NCBI RefSeq assembly: GCF_019134595.1
Contig: NZ_CP077770.1
Location: 1,012,001-1,076,000 of the forward strand
DNA length: 64,000 nt
Origin: Pseudoalteromonas shioyasakiensis
GTDB taxonomy: Bacteria; Pseudomonadota; Gammaproteobacteria; Enterobacterales; Alteromonadaceae
Direction of reading: 5' to 3'
In this document: piece by piece, positions 35,491 through 44,676 of the stretch
Layout: each line of letters begins with the position of its first letter
How positions within the stretch are numbered: the first letter of the stretch is position 1
Notes under the pieces: model-generated
The model's database searches: none
Told to the model about the DNA's origin: nothing
The model's input: only the letters and a program-made list of their open reading frames with translations
Position numbers and translations under genes: made by a program

Positions 35491-38400
35491 GTGGGAATAA
35501 AAGTTGGTTTATTTTTTATAATAAGTTTATTTATAAATTTTTATAGTTATGCAAGCTCTCCTGATTATTATCTGAATCAATGGTATCTATATGGTGGTGC
35601 ATTAAATGATACTGAAGTAGGGGGAATTGGCTATGATAAATATCTTTTAGAAGGGATAGATGAAAGTAACGAAGTAGTAACAGTTATTTTATCTTCTGGT
35701 ATAGACGTAAACCACGAAGACTTAAGTGGATCTATGTGGGTAAATGAAAACGAGATACCGTCAAATGGCATCGATGATGACAATAATGGATATATCGATG
35801 ACATACATGGAATTAATCCAAGTCTTTTAAATGGGGATTTGATTGATGAATATGGATTTGGTACAGCTATGGCAGGAGTTATAGCTGGAACTAAAAACAA
35901 TATCGGTATCAATGGCCTATCATCAAATAACAAAATTATAGGATGTAAGGTTTCCCCTGATGTTTACACTAGAGACTATATAAAGTGTATTGACTATATA
36001 ATAGGTTTAAAAAATCAGCTTAACTTAAATATTGCTTCGGTTGTTTATGACTGGACATCGACTGGTTTGAAAATCGGGCAGTTAGATCATAATGTACTGT
36101 ACGCTACCCAATTGACACACAACGCTATAAAGAAGCTAGAAGCTAATGATATCTTAGTTATAGCGCCAGCGAGATATGGCTTTGATTACCCTATTGATGG
36201 TGATACTGATTTTACTTTTAGTCTCCCACAAAGCTTACTAATGTCTAATACGATACTTGTATCAGGTATTTATTTAAATGGTTATTTAAATATGTCAGGT
36301 GGTAATAGTATTAGTACTTTCGCTGCATCCGATTATATTTTTTCTACGTCTTATAAAAAGCGTTATGAGCCACTTAACGCAGACTTTACATTTGAACCAA
36401 AAGATGTCCCTTTAGAAAATCTACATAAAGTGGAAGTGATGACAGAACATTTTACTACTGGTAATGATTCATGGGGGTTTATTGATAATCAAGCTACACT
36501 AATTCTTCCTTCATTAGACTTCAGTAGAACAGAGGAAAAGGAGTTTGTAATTTCATTTGATTTACTTAATAACTCTAAAAAATACATACACTTAGAAGTA
36601 ATGAAAAAGGATGGTTCTTGGTTGCCAGTTAGTAATACATATCATAGGAGTGTTGAATGGTATGAATACTCAAGGCTATTTTCATTAGAGAATTCGGATG
36701 TAGATTTTAGTGATGTTAAATTTAAATTAGTAACATATGTGAGCGATTTACATGACAACAACTTGTATGTTGATAACATTAAAATAACTAAAAAAAGTCA
36801 AACAGTTGAAAAAGATGATTATAGGATTTCATCAGGTAACTTTATGGCGGTAGCACAAGTAGCGGGAGCTGCAGCATTACTAAAGTCAGCTAAAAACTTA
36901 TCAATGCCTTCTATTCGAAATCTTATCATTTCATCAGGGGTTGATCTACAAAGCGCAGAACATAGCTCTTTAAATAATAAAAGGTTAAGCATTATCGGAA
37001 ATAATCAAGGGCTTTTAGATTGTAAAAATCAGCAGGTAACAAAAAGATTATACCCTCAAACAGAGCAATTTATTACTAGGGTAAAAGGAAAAGAGCTAAT
37101 AATTAAAGGTATTAATATAAATTGCTCAGTGTCTCTTGGGGACATGACGATAAAAGATCTCACTCAAAATAAAGAGTATATTGCAAAAGATGATGGTCTT
37201 GGCTTGGATAAGTATGAAAATGATGGCTATAACATAGCAAGTATTACTTTTGATGATGTAGGAATGCATGAACTTTCAGTAGGATCTGATAAAACGATAG
37301 CTGTTTACTCTGTAAACCCTTATAAAATCCATACAGAGTTAGGAGATTTTTGGTTAGATAAGGAAGATATCAATGCCTATACGTTTGATGATTTCCCTTT
37401 CAAAATAAAAATAGGTGGTCTTAAAGAAGGGATCAATGCAAGTGTTAGAACAATTCAAAATAGATGGGCTGACCTAAATAATGCTCTTTCTATTTTTAGC
37501 TCATCTACTTCTGAGAATAATATAAAGCCGACTGTTTTATATGAAGGTAAAGTTAAAGAACATGCAAATATTTCAGGAGAGAAAAATAAAACAGAACCAC
37601 AGTTTTCCGTCAATAGAACTCACAACATTCTTGATGAGGAAAGTTCTCCACAAGAATATGATTATAAATATGTTTACAATGGTATCAGTAACCCTTGGGA
37701 AGAAGAAGTTACTCTAATCCCTTCAGAATTTGACCTACAAAAACTAGAATTGACTACCTTACCCATAAGCAATCAAAGATTAGTTACTGGAGAAGATAAC
37801 AATAGAGTTGTTATTTTTACTTCCCATTATGATCAATATGATCAGTTAGAGGATACGCATGGTGAAGTACAAACTTTAATTTTTGAGCAAGGTTCTACTA
37901 TTGTATATAGCTATAGGAACTTATCAGAAAATTTGAAATCAGCAATAACTACTGTCGGCATGGAAATAGGCTCAAATTATAAAATTAGCATGCCATTTGA
38001 TGATAAAACTAACAGTAGTTATGTATTAAAAGATGATGATGGAGTTAATACTGCACCAGTTCAGAATGAAAATACAATTCTTATTAATCAGGAGCAAAAT
38101 ATTTATAATATTGGAGAGTTATTTAGTGATGCTGATAATGACGTGTTACTTTATCGATTGGCAAATCAAGAAAGTTATTTTAGATTAAATGTCCTAGGCC
38201 AATTAACTGTCGATTATCAAAAAAGTTGGGTGGTAGGTGAGACTATAAAAGTAGATGTATTAGTAACAGATGGAGAAGTAAGTTTAACGAAAACACTCAA
38301 TCTTCTGATTACAGAGGAACTTAATAATAAACCTTCGTTGAACATTGAAAAGGTTACTTTGAATACTAGTGAAGAAATCATATTAAATCTTAATGAGTAT

Positions 38401-39003
38401 CTGAAAAATAATAATGGAGAAGATGTAAATATCTCTATACCTGAGGAGTCTAAGTTTTTTTCCATTCAATCTAATATTTTGACTGGAAAAATTATGAAAT
38501 CTGAATTTTATTCGGCGCCGAGTAATTTAAAGTTGTTACTTAGCTATGGTGATGAACTTGTGGAGCATGTTGTTAGTATTGAGCTTCATTATGTTAATCA
38601 TTCCCCTGAAATTATTAAAGAACCAAGTACTATACAGCTTAATAAAGTTGAGGAAGTTGAAATACATTTATTAGATTTTTTCTATGATATGGATGAAGAG
38701 TTATTGAGCTTTCAAATATCAACAGACCTGAATTACTCAATTATGGATAATCACTTTATGTCATTGAGTGCAGGCTCTTTAGCTGAAGGGGAATATAGCT
38801 TGAAAATTGTGGCAACAGACAGTGAAAGTAATTCTTCAGAGCTAGAGTTTAAAGTTTTAATAAAAAATAATGTTGAACCATCTGAACAATTGATGAGCGA
38901 GAGCAGTTCAGGAGGAGTAATTGAATATTTTTATCTAATAATGTTCTTTTCCCTTTATTTGGTAAGGATAAAAACCAAAGGAGCCAAAGGCCTAACCCAT
39001 TAG
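35491..39003 (+). CDS. Secreted S8-fold pseudoprotease with cadherin-like repeats and GlyGly-CTERM-like tail
   Basis: A 1,170-residue protein with a GTG start, then a signal peptide of about 22 residues. Residues 25-485 follow the S8 subtilase layout, including VNENEIPSNGIDDDNNGYI, typical of secreted subtilases. All three catalytic positions are changed: Asp to Ser68 (ILSSGID), His to Phe123 (YGFGTAMAGVIAG) and Ser to Phe451 (GNFMAVAQVAGAAALL). A beta-rich insert of about 125 residues (about 310-435) interrupts the fold. Residues about 850-1125 form roughly three cadherin-like domains. The C-terminus has Gly-Gly at 1141-1142, a hydrophobic helix and basic residues, resembling a rhombosortase GlyGly-CTERM signal. 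The gene is markedly AT-rich compared with its neighbours and stands alone. Function is unknown; peptidase activity is unlikely. Confidence 0.8.
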   Translation: MGIKVGLFFIISLFINFYSYASSPDYYLNQWYLYGGALNDTEVGGIGYDKYLLEGIDESNEVVTVILSSGIDVNHEDLSGSMWVNENEIPSNGIDDDNNGYIDDIHGINPSLLNGDLIDEYGFGTAMAGVIAGTKNNIGINGLSSNNKIIGCKVSPDVYTRDYIKCIDYIIGLKNQLNLNIASVVYDWTSTGLKIGQLDHNVLYATQLTHNAIKKLEANDILVIAPARYGFDYPIDGDTDFTFSLPQSLLMSNTILVSGIYLNGYLNMSGGNSISTFAASDYIFSTSYKKRYEPLNADFTFEPKDVPLENLHKVEVMTEHFTTGNDSWGFIDNQATLILPSLDFSRTEEKEFVISFDLLNNSKKYIHLEVMKKDGSWLPVSNTYHRSVEWYEYSRLFSLENSDVDFSDVKFKLVTYVSDLHDNNLYVDNIKITKKSQTVEKDDYRISSGNFMAVAQVAGAAALLKSAKNLSMPSIRNLIISSGVDLQSAEHSSLNNKRLSIIGNNQGLLDCKNQQVTKRLYPQTEQFITRVKGKELIIKGININCSVSLGDMTIKDLTQNKEYIAKDDGLGLDKYENDGYNIASITFDDVGMHELSVGSDKTIAVYSVNPYKIHTELGDFWLDKEDINAYTFDDFPFKIKIGGLKEGINASVRTIQNRWADLNNALSIFSSSTSENNIKPTVLYEGKVKEHANISGEKNKTEPQFSVNRTHNILDEESSPQEYDYKYVYNGISNPWEEEVTLIPSEFDLQKLELTTLPISNQRLVTGEDNNRVVIFTSHYDQYDQLEDTHGEVQTLIFEQGSTIVYSYRNLSENLKSAITTVGMEIGSNYKISMPFDDKTNSSYVLKDDDGVNTAPVQNENTILINQEQNIYNIGELFSDADNDVLLYRLANQESYFRLNVLGQLTVDYQKSWVVGETIKVDVLVTDGEVSLTKTLNLLITEELNNKPSLNIEKVTLNTSEEIILNLNEYLKNNNGEDVNISIPEESKFFSIQSNILTGKIMKSEFYSAPSNLKLLLSYGDELVEHVVSIELHYVNHSPEIIKEPSTIQLNKVEEVEIHLLDFFYDMDEELLSFQISTDLNYSIMDNHFMSLSAGSLAEGEYSLKIVATDSESNSSELEFKVLIKNNVEPSEQLMSESSSGGVIEYFYLIMFFSLYLVRIKTKGAKGLTH

Positions 39004-39047
39004 AAAGTATCGCTCAAGCAGGCAACGTTGCTTTCTTGAGCTACCAA

Positions 39048-39130
39048 ATTAAAAACCTTATTTAAGGTTTTGTCGCACTGGCGACGGCAGCCAAAGAGGG
39101 GCTGCCGTTGACCCCTCTCTGGACTTTCCT
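39048..39130. repeat. Right flank repeat of the pseudo-subtilase gene
   Basis: It runs from ATTAAAAACCTTATTTAAGG through ACGGCAGCC/GGCTGCCGT (a 9-bp stem) to CTCTCTGGACTTTCC. It is an imperfect same-orientation copy of 35115-35196. Its first part, AAAACCTT/AAGGTTTT, could also terminate the preceding gene. Confidence 0.65.
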
Positions 39131-39177
39131 TGCGCTATCCGAGAAATCTGACTCCACTCTGTTTAGTGCACCCTTAA

Positions 39178-39420
39178 TCAAATTGATTTCATTGTAAGTG
39201 GTAGATTTAAAGCTTTCATTAGCTTAAAAATAGTTTCCCAGCGGGGTTTTATTTTACCATTTATTTTATAAATACTTTCACGGTTCAAGCCTGTTGATCT
39301 CGCAACATCGCTCACTCCGTGTTTTTTCACAAGAAAGCCAATTGCTTCGATAAACGTATTAGGATCATCATCAGCTAGTCAATCTCTTAGAAAGTCATTT
39401 ATTTCTTCCTGTGTTTCCAT
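39178..39420 (-). pseudogene. Addiction-module antitoxin (HTH, HigA-like) with in-frame stop
   Basis: On the minus strand an 80-codon frame starts METQEEINDFLRD. It meets TGA at 39381-39379 (codon 14) and continues in the same frame with LADDDPNTFIEAIGFLVKKH and then a helix-turn-helix including GVSDVARSTGLNRESIYK and ETIFKLMKALNLPLT. This pattern is that of the putative addiction-module antidote proteins that pair with HigB/RelE-type toxins. The stop most likely replaced a Trp (TGG to TGA). No toxin frame is found beside it; the upstream side runs straight into repeats. It is therefore an inactivated orphan. Confidence 0.75.
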
Positions 39421-39502
39421 ATAGTCAAATGTAAGAACCAAGGGGGTCTGGTCTTTCTTTTTCCTTAACCCCTTTACCAACCCATAACCAACACTATGCT
39501 GT

Positions 39503-39592
39503 TAGCACCTAGCACCTAGCACCTAGCACCTAGCACCTAGCACCTAGCACCTAGCACCTAGCACCTAGCACCTAGCACCTAGCACCTAGCAC
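39503..39592. repeat. Tandem heptamer array (TAGCACC)n, about 13 units
   Basis: Perfect 7-bp repeats preceded by CCAACACTATGCTG and followed by ACTGTAGGCGTGAAATTTAT. A second locus with the same flanks but only about four units lies at 45282-45308. The rest of 39421-39765 shows no gene. Confidence 0.95.
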
Positions 39593-39765
39593 TGTAGGCG
39601 TGAAATTTATTTCGCGTGAACCCATTAAAAAACAACTTCGAAAGTATTTATGTATTTATATGGGTACAAATATCAAATAACCTGTATTATGCATGCTTTG
39701 TTGTTGGGTGGTGAAACCTCTTAATTAACCACCTGATTATGTTGTTGAAATTTTAAGGTGAAAGA

Positions 39766-40770
39766 ATGCTAAAAAGGAACTTTGCGCGCATTAACATGGC
39801 TTTGGCCTGTTTGCTTGTGTTAAATCTTGGGGTTGCTGGAGCTTCGGCTAATGACGATACACCAATTGAGAGCGTGGTTGCAGATGCTAACTTCTTAGCG
39901 TGTTTACAAGAAAGTGGCTATAAAACAGTGGGTGAGGTGACAAAAATACATTGCAGAGATCGCGGTATTACTTCAGCCAAAGGGCTTGAGCATTTTAGTA
40001 ACTTAACAAAACTCGTCCTCAGTAATGAAGGGGATAGCTTCATAGTTGGTGAGATTGGTGGCATTACAAGTAGGCCTGCCGATAAGAAAGTGCCAAACCA
40101 ACTGACCGAAATCGACATAAGCCACAATAGCCAGCTTTTCCTTGTTAATTTAAGCCAAAATAGCCTTACGAGTATTGATGTAAATAACAACGAAGAGTTA
40201 GAGACTTTAATGCTGAGTGGTAATAAGCTTTCAAAGCTTGATGTAAGCACTAACAGTAAACTTAGATGGCTTGATCTTAAAGATAATAAGCTGACAGGCG
40301 AATTGACGCTTGTTAATTCTGAACTGTATCAACTTAATCTGTCGGGCAATAAGCTCACAAAAGTAAATATACCAAGTGGTATTCGTAACCTTGAGCTTGC
40401 AAATAATCAGTTAAAAAACCTAGATTTAAGCAAGTTCAAGATGCTCAGCGAACTAAACCTAGATGCCAACCAGCTTAGCTCTTTAGACATCAGCCATAAT
40501 AAAAAGTTAACTGCACTTTACGCCAGTAATAACCACTTAAGCACTATCGATTTAACAGCAAACCCCATGCTTCAAATACTCTTTTTGTCGAATAACAAAT
40601 TAAAAAACATTGATTTACGTGAACATGCAAATTTAGTAGATATCAGCCTTTTTAATAACCCACTAAAAAAAGTAGATGTAAGCAAAAGCTATAATTTAGA
40701 GCTGTTAGAACTCGACAGCCGTGTTGAGTGCATAGGCATTGGTTGTGCAACAAGGTTTGAAGGGTATTAA
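39766..40770 (+). CDS. Exported leucine-rich-repeat protein
   Basis: A 334-residue protein with a signal peptide (residues about 1-28, cleavage near ASAND). The region 45-75 has two cysteines and ITSAKGLEHFSNLTKLVLS. Regular LRR units of about 21 residues then run from about 110 to 310 in the pattern LxxLxLSxNxLxxLDVSxN, for example LETLMLSGNKLSKLDVSTN. A short C-terminal cap has two cysteines in ECIGIGC. Such proteins usually mediate binding in the periplasm or at the surface. No anchor was seen. It is alone between repeat regions, with a ribosome site AAGGTGA before the ATG. Confidence 0.82.
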   Translation: MLKRNFARINMALACLLVLNLGVAGASANDDTPIESVVADANFLACLQESGYKTVGEVTKIHCRDRGITSAKGLEHFSNLTKLVLSNEGDSFIVGEIGGITSRPADKKVPNQLTEIDISHNSQLFLVNLSQNSLTSIDVNNNEELETLMLSGNKLSKLDVSTNSKLRWLDLKDNKLTGELTLVNSELYQLNLSGNKLTKVNIPSGIRNLELANNQLKNLDLSKFKMLSELNLDANQLSSLDISHNKKLTALYASNNHLSTIDLTANPMLQILFLSNNKLKNIDLREHANLVDISLFNNPLKKVDVSKSYNLELLELDSRVECIGIGCATRFEGY

Positions 40771-41015
40771 TAACAGCGTGTTGGGCAGAGCACTGCGAAG
40801 CTCGATAAGTTAGCGAGGGGAAAGGGTAAAGGGGAAAGTTTACTCGCACCTCGCCCCTCTTTTTCTCCTAAAATCTAATAATTTGTACTTAAAAAATGCA
40901 CAAAAGTTAAATTAATGTAAATTTAATCTTGCTTTCGTACCTGTTTGGTCTATGTTTTTGGTCGGAGGTCACTCCTCCAACCTGATAGATAAAATTACAA
41001 TCAACAGGAACATAC

Positions 41016-41882
41016 ATGAAAATAAAAACACTCTCACTAGTGCCAGCTTTAATGTTGGCAGCGGGTATTAGCCACAGTGCTTTTGCTGCGCAAGGAGTCG
41101 CATTTGTGCACGGTACAGGCCAGCAAAGCGATGCGTATAATGACTATTGGACAGGCAGTTTTGTCGATACGGTTCGTCAAGGTTTACCAAACAGTAGTAA
41201 TTACACGGTCATTAATTGTGACTTTGATCAGTACATGTGGGCAGATGCAGCATCTGGCTGTTTAGCAGGGCAGCTCACTACATTTATCAATAATAAAAAC
41301 ATCACTGATTTAACTCTGATCACCCATTCTAATGGCGGTAATGTGGTGCGTTGGATTTTATCTAACCCAACATGGGATAGCCGTTATCCAAATATTATTA
41401 GCAAAGTCACGCGTACTATTGCTCTGGCTCCTTCAAGTGGTGGCACGCCTTTGGCAGATGCGGTTATAGCAGGTAACTCGTTCGAGCAAAGCTTGGGTTG
41501 GCTTTTAGGTTACGGCAGCGATGCAGTAAAACAACAACAAGTATCTTGGATGGAATCGTATAACGCACAGTGGTTGTATGGCACACCGAACCGCCCAGGT
41601 TTACCGTCTCGATTTGAAACCGTGGTGGGCAGTGATGTTGAATCAGCGATATGGGATAGCGACAGCTATTGTGGCGGTTATCAAAATCAAGTGGGCCTTG
41701 AAGTAACGCAAAACTGGTTAGATAGCTGCTCAGATGGCTTTTTAAATTGCAGTTCTCAGTCGTTAGCTGGGGTGGTGTGGTTTACTGATAAATCACGAAC
41801 CCAAGGTGGTGAGCCTTTGAGCCATCAGCAAAGTCGACGTAACTGTTTTGGCTTGCCAAACATGCTTAAAAACCGAATTTAG
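41016..41882 (+). CDS. Secreted lipase-like alpha/beta hydrolase
   Basis: A 288-residue protein with a signal peptide (cleavage near AFA-AQ). The mature start, GVAFVHGTGQ, has the HG oxyanion motif of lipases. The nucleophile Ser105 lies in LITHSNGGNVVRW, with Thr in place of the first Gly of GxSxG. A further stretch, TRTIALAPSSGGTPLAD, resembles bacterial triacylglycerol-lipase and PHB-depolymerase-like folds. Several cysteines in the C-terminal third suggest disulfides, in line with type II secretion. The DUF4785 gene follows after only 9 bp and is probably co-transcribed. The substrate is not known. Confidence 0.78.
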   Translation: MKIKTLSLVPALMLAAGISHSAFAAQGVAFVHGTGQQSDAYNDYWTGSFVDTVRQGLPNSSNYTVINCDFDQYMWADAASGCLAGQLTTFINNKNITDLTLITHSNGGNVVRWILSNPTWDSRYPNIISKVTRTIALAPSSGGTPLADAVIAGNSFEQSLGWLLGYGSDAVKQQQVSWMESYNAQWLYGTPNRPGLPSRFETVVGSDVESAIWDSDSYCGGYQNQVGLEVTQNWLDSCSDGFLNCSSQSLAGVVWFTDKSRTQGGEPLSHQQSRRNCFGLPNMLKNRI

Positions 41883-41891
41883 GAGCCCGCT

Positions 41892-42974
41892 ATGATTAAT
41901 AAGTTAACCACAATTGCAGCTGCAATTGTGCTTGTAAGCACAGCCGCAAATGCTAATGAGCAAACGGTTTATCAATTTCCTCAAGTTCAAACAGCGTCAA
42001 GCGCTCAACTACAAACACTTGAAAAAGACAGTGTTGAATATTGGCAGAAAGTTTCTGGTAAAGAGCTTAAGCGCGGTGTGCCTGTCTTTGTAAACCAAGC
42101 TGATAACTTTATTCGCATTGCACCAAAAGCACGCTTTGATAGTGGTGAAGTATTTAAGCCTCATGGCTTACAGCTTGATAAGCTGTCGGTGCGAGATGAC
42201 AACTTTAGGCAAATGCCAATGCAAGCCATGGTTGCACGTGAGCAAATGGAAAATGCAGGATTTAGCGATGGCAGTGTTGGGCTAAAGCTAGGTCAGGTAA
42301 ATGGCAAAGCAATGTTAAGAACAAGCCAAGCGCTTAACGATAATGACACCTACTTGCTGCACGTGATTGAAAAAGGATCGAGCAATGCTTTACATGCTAA
42401 ATCGCAGTTTAAAGTGAAAGATCAGCAACAACGTGTTGCTATGCAGCTTAGTATGGGTAAAAAGCGCTTTAAAGATAGTGATGTGAAGTTAACGCTTTCA
42501 AGTCCTGATGGCGAAAAGTTAGATGTACGTTACGAAAATGGTGAAGCCGTATTCAATTACCCGCTTGAAACCTTAGGTGCCGCAAATGGTTACTATGAGC
42601 TTGAGGCCAGTGTAGACACCAAAGTGAATGGCCAGACGGTAAAACGCTCTATAAAAATGCCATTTGTACATAGCTCACAAACCATCAGTATGGATAAAGC
42701 CAAGGTAACTGCGCTTGGCAATAACAAATACCAAGCCAAGGTGCCAGTGCAAGTGACTCACTCTGGCCGCTATGCTATTCGTGCAACCTTAACTGGCAAA
42801 GGTGATAAAGGTGAGCGCATCAAACTGGCAACGGTTGAAGTAGCAAAACAGATTGATAGTTACGGCAGTTTCACCATGCCTTTTGCTGTCACTCAAGTAG
42901 CCAAAGCCCCGTTCGAGCTGGTGGATATTGAGCTTACCGACCAAACGCGAATGTTAAAGTTTGCGGGAGAGTAA
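41892..42974 (+). CDS. Exported DUF4785-family protein
   Basis: A 360-residue protein with a signal peptide (cleavage near ANA-NE). It is rich in beta strands and contains FDSGEVFKPHGLQLDKLSVR, DNDTYLLHVIEKGSS and C-terminal Ig-like sections, as in the DUF4785 family. That family has no firmly assigned function known to me. It starts 9 bp after the lipase-like gene with ribosome site AGGAG, so the two form a unit. A role as accessory, stabilising or substrate-binding partner of the lipase is inference. No catalytic motif is visible. Confidence 0.65.
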   Translation: MINKLTTIAAAIVLVSTAANANEQTVYQFPQVQTASSAQLQTLEKDSVEYWQKVSGKELKRGVPVFVNQADNFIRIAPKARFDSGEVFKPHGLQLDKLSVRDDNFRQMPMQAMVAREQMENAGFSDGSVGLKLGQVNGKAMLRTSQALNDNDTYLLHVIEKGSSNALHAKSQFKVKDQQQRVAMQLSMGKKRFKDSDVKLTLSSPDGEKLDVRYENGEAVFNYPLETLGAANGYYELEASVDTKVNGQTVKRSIKMPFVHSSQTISMDKAKVTALGNNKYQAKVPVQVTHSGRYAIRATLTGKGDKGERIKLATVEVAKQIDSYGSFTMPFAVTQVAKAPFELVDIELTDQTRMLKFAGE

Positions 42975-43578
42975 AGGGTAGCTCTAATTGTATGTTGGGT
43001 GGAGCTGAGCGAAGCCCAACAAGTTAGTGAGTTGCTAGGGGAGTAGCTATCAGCTTTCAGCCGTCAGCTATCAGACGAAAAAGTTGGCGAGATACGAGAG
43101 TAGGCGTTTTAACGCAGAACCCTGTGGTTCAATTTGTTTTTGCACAAAGAGAATAAAATGAGAAGTGAATGAGAAACCTAATAAAACCATCAAATTTGTT
43201 TTTAATATTACCTCTTAAGCGCGGCGCCTCTTAGCCTCTTTGTGAATAATATTTTTAAACCCTACTTTTCTCTGTGTAGCGCGCAGCGCCTCGATGAGCT
43301 CTGTGGTTCAATTTGTTTTTTGCACAAAGAGAATAGAATGAGAAGTGAATGAGTAACCCAACAAAACTACCAATTTTTTATAATTCCTCTTAAGCGCAGC
43401 GTCTCTTATTCTCTTTGTGAATATTATTTTTAAATGCTGCTTTTCTCTGTGTAGCGCGAAGCGCCTCGGTGCAGTTAGTTTAGTACTTGAACGTAAAGGA
43501 AATATATCCTTAAGTAGGAATGTTGGCTTAATGGGAAAGTAATGGCAAAATTGTGTTTTAAAAATGGAAACGTAAATA
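42975..43578. repeat. Repeat-filled gap with two CACAAAGAG/CTCTTTGTG units
   Basis: No gene is seen. A TTGGGTGGAGCTGAGCGAAG hairpin (near 42995) leads to a solo heptamer left end at 43047-43074 (CTATCAG, CTTTCAG, CCGTCAG, CTATCAG). Two units of the CACAAAGAG family then span 43121-43476, with the variants CTCTGTGTAGCGCGCAGCG and CTCTGTGTAGCGCGAAGCG. The last 100 bp before the next gene should hold its promoter. Confidence 0.85.
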
Positions 43579-44301
43579 ATGGATTATAATCAGCCACTTT
43601 CGAAGCACTCCCTAGATTTAAACCTGAGCGACCGAGTTTGGTTTAGATATTCAACTTTCTATAACAAGACAGTTTTACAAGCAGACTCTAATACAAAACT
43701 AACGTCGCTACCGGGCCTAGCTGTGCTGTCGGGCGGAGCTGAATTTTTATTTTTCTTTATGACTATCGCTATTGCTGTAATGAGCCTAGTGCTTCAAGAA
43801 ACGATGCAGTCGATACCTGCTTTTGTAACTTGTGTGAGTTGTTATCTTTGTGTATTTGTTATCAAGCGAATTGCGATTTATAACAAATTTGGATTTGGTC
43901 GTAAGTGGGTTATGAGTATATCTAAAGACTCACTCGAAATAGATAGGCAAGCAATAATGGGTAAAGCTTCAAAAGTTTTGCAAATCACTAAGGGCGATAT
44001 CCAAGAAATCATTTTTAATTATACTTTTTACGGTAGAAGTGGTCACATTGTGAACGAAAAAACGGCCAATTTACACGCTTGTGAAATTCATCAAAAAAGT
44101 GGCGAGGTTGTAACAATAGATAGTATGCGTGTAGGTCTTTTTGATGTGCTGTATCTTTTTAAATTCCACGAATACCCGCTACTATTCAGAGGTACAACTT
44201 CAGGCGGTGCAGGTAATATAGTTATTTTGATTATGCGGTTAATTTCTCTTTCCGCGATCATTTCGGCTCTTGTAATGTTGGCATTTAATTTAAAGTCATA
44301 A
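43579..44301 (+). CDS. Orphan membrane protein, paralogue of the gene at 55362
   Basis: A 240-residue protein of unknown function. The N-terminus (SKHSLDLNLSDRVWFRYS, LPGLAVLSGGAE) is soluble. Two adjacent transmembrane helices lie at about 55-77 and 82-102. A soluble middle includes GFGRKWVMSISKDSLEID and ACEIHQKSGEVVTIDSMRVG. A C-terminal hydrophobic helix lies at about 214-237. The same landmarks occur in the same order in the protein at 55362-56084, so the two are paralogues about 12 kb apart. The region after the second helix looks like a cytoplasmic PH-like beta domain, by impression only. It has no operon partner. Confidence 0.7.
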   Translation: MDYNQPLSKHSLDLNLSDRVWFRYSTFYNKTVLQADSNTKLTSLPGLAVLSGGAEFLFFFMTIAIAVMSLVLQETMQSIPAFVTCVSCYLCVFVIKRIAIYNKFGFGRKWVMSISKDSLEIDRQAIMGKASKVLQITKGDIQEIIFNYTFYGRSGHIVNEKTANLHACEIHQKSGEVVTIDSMRVGLFDVLYLFKFHEYPLLFRGTTSGGAGNIVILIMRLISLSAIISALVMLAFNLKS

Positions 44302-44676
44302 AGGTGAGTTATTTGTATGGCTATTAGCTGGTAGGTTGGTGAGAGCGGATTTAAACTCAACGTTTGGAGCCATCAGCTTTCAGCCGTCAGCTATCAGACG
44401 AAAAAGTTAGCGAGATACGAGGTGTAGGAGGCGTTAGAAGATATTAGATATCAGTCGTTAGAAGTCAGATTAAAACAAAAGAGCTTTAAGCTGTAAGTTT
44501 TTAGTTTATTGTGTCTGCACATCGCTATGACTAAATACGTTACTGTAGGCGTGAAATTTATTTCGCGCGAAATCTTAAACAGAGTTCACGGCAAGTCATT
44601 AAAATCATAGTTAAAAGATAATATCTGATGATTATTGTCTTGACCCTAACTTAATTGGCGATAAATATGTTAATGC
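44302..44676. repeat. Repeat-filled gap
   Basis: A degenerate TTGGTGAGAGCGGATTTAAA hairpin region, a solo heptamer left end (44370-44397) and the GTAGGCGTGAAATTTATTTC motif (44545). Otherwise no feature is recognised. Confidence 0.75.

Noticed and set aside
35115..39130. Integron cassette with attC-type sites around the pseudo-subtilase gene
   Set aside because: The flanking repeats form hairpins, but I could not find the inverted core sites expected of attC, and no integrase is in the window.
39379..39381. TGA read as selenocysteine or tryptophan in the antitoxin
   Set aside because: No SECIS-like element is visible, TGA is used as a normal stop throughout the window, and the protein family does not use selenocysteine. 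A nonsense mutation is simpler.
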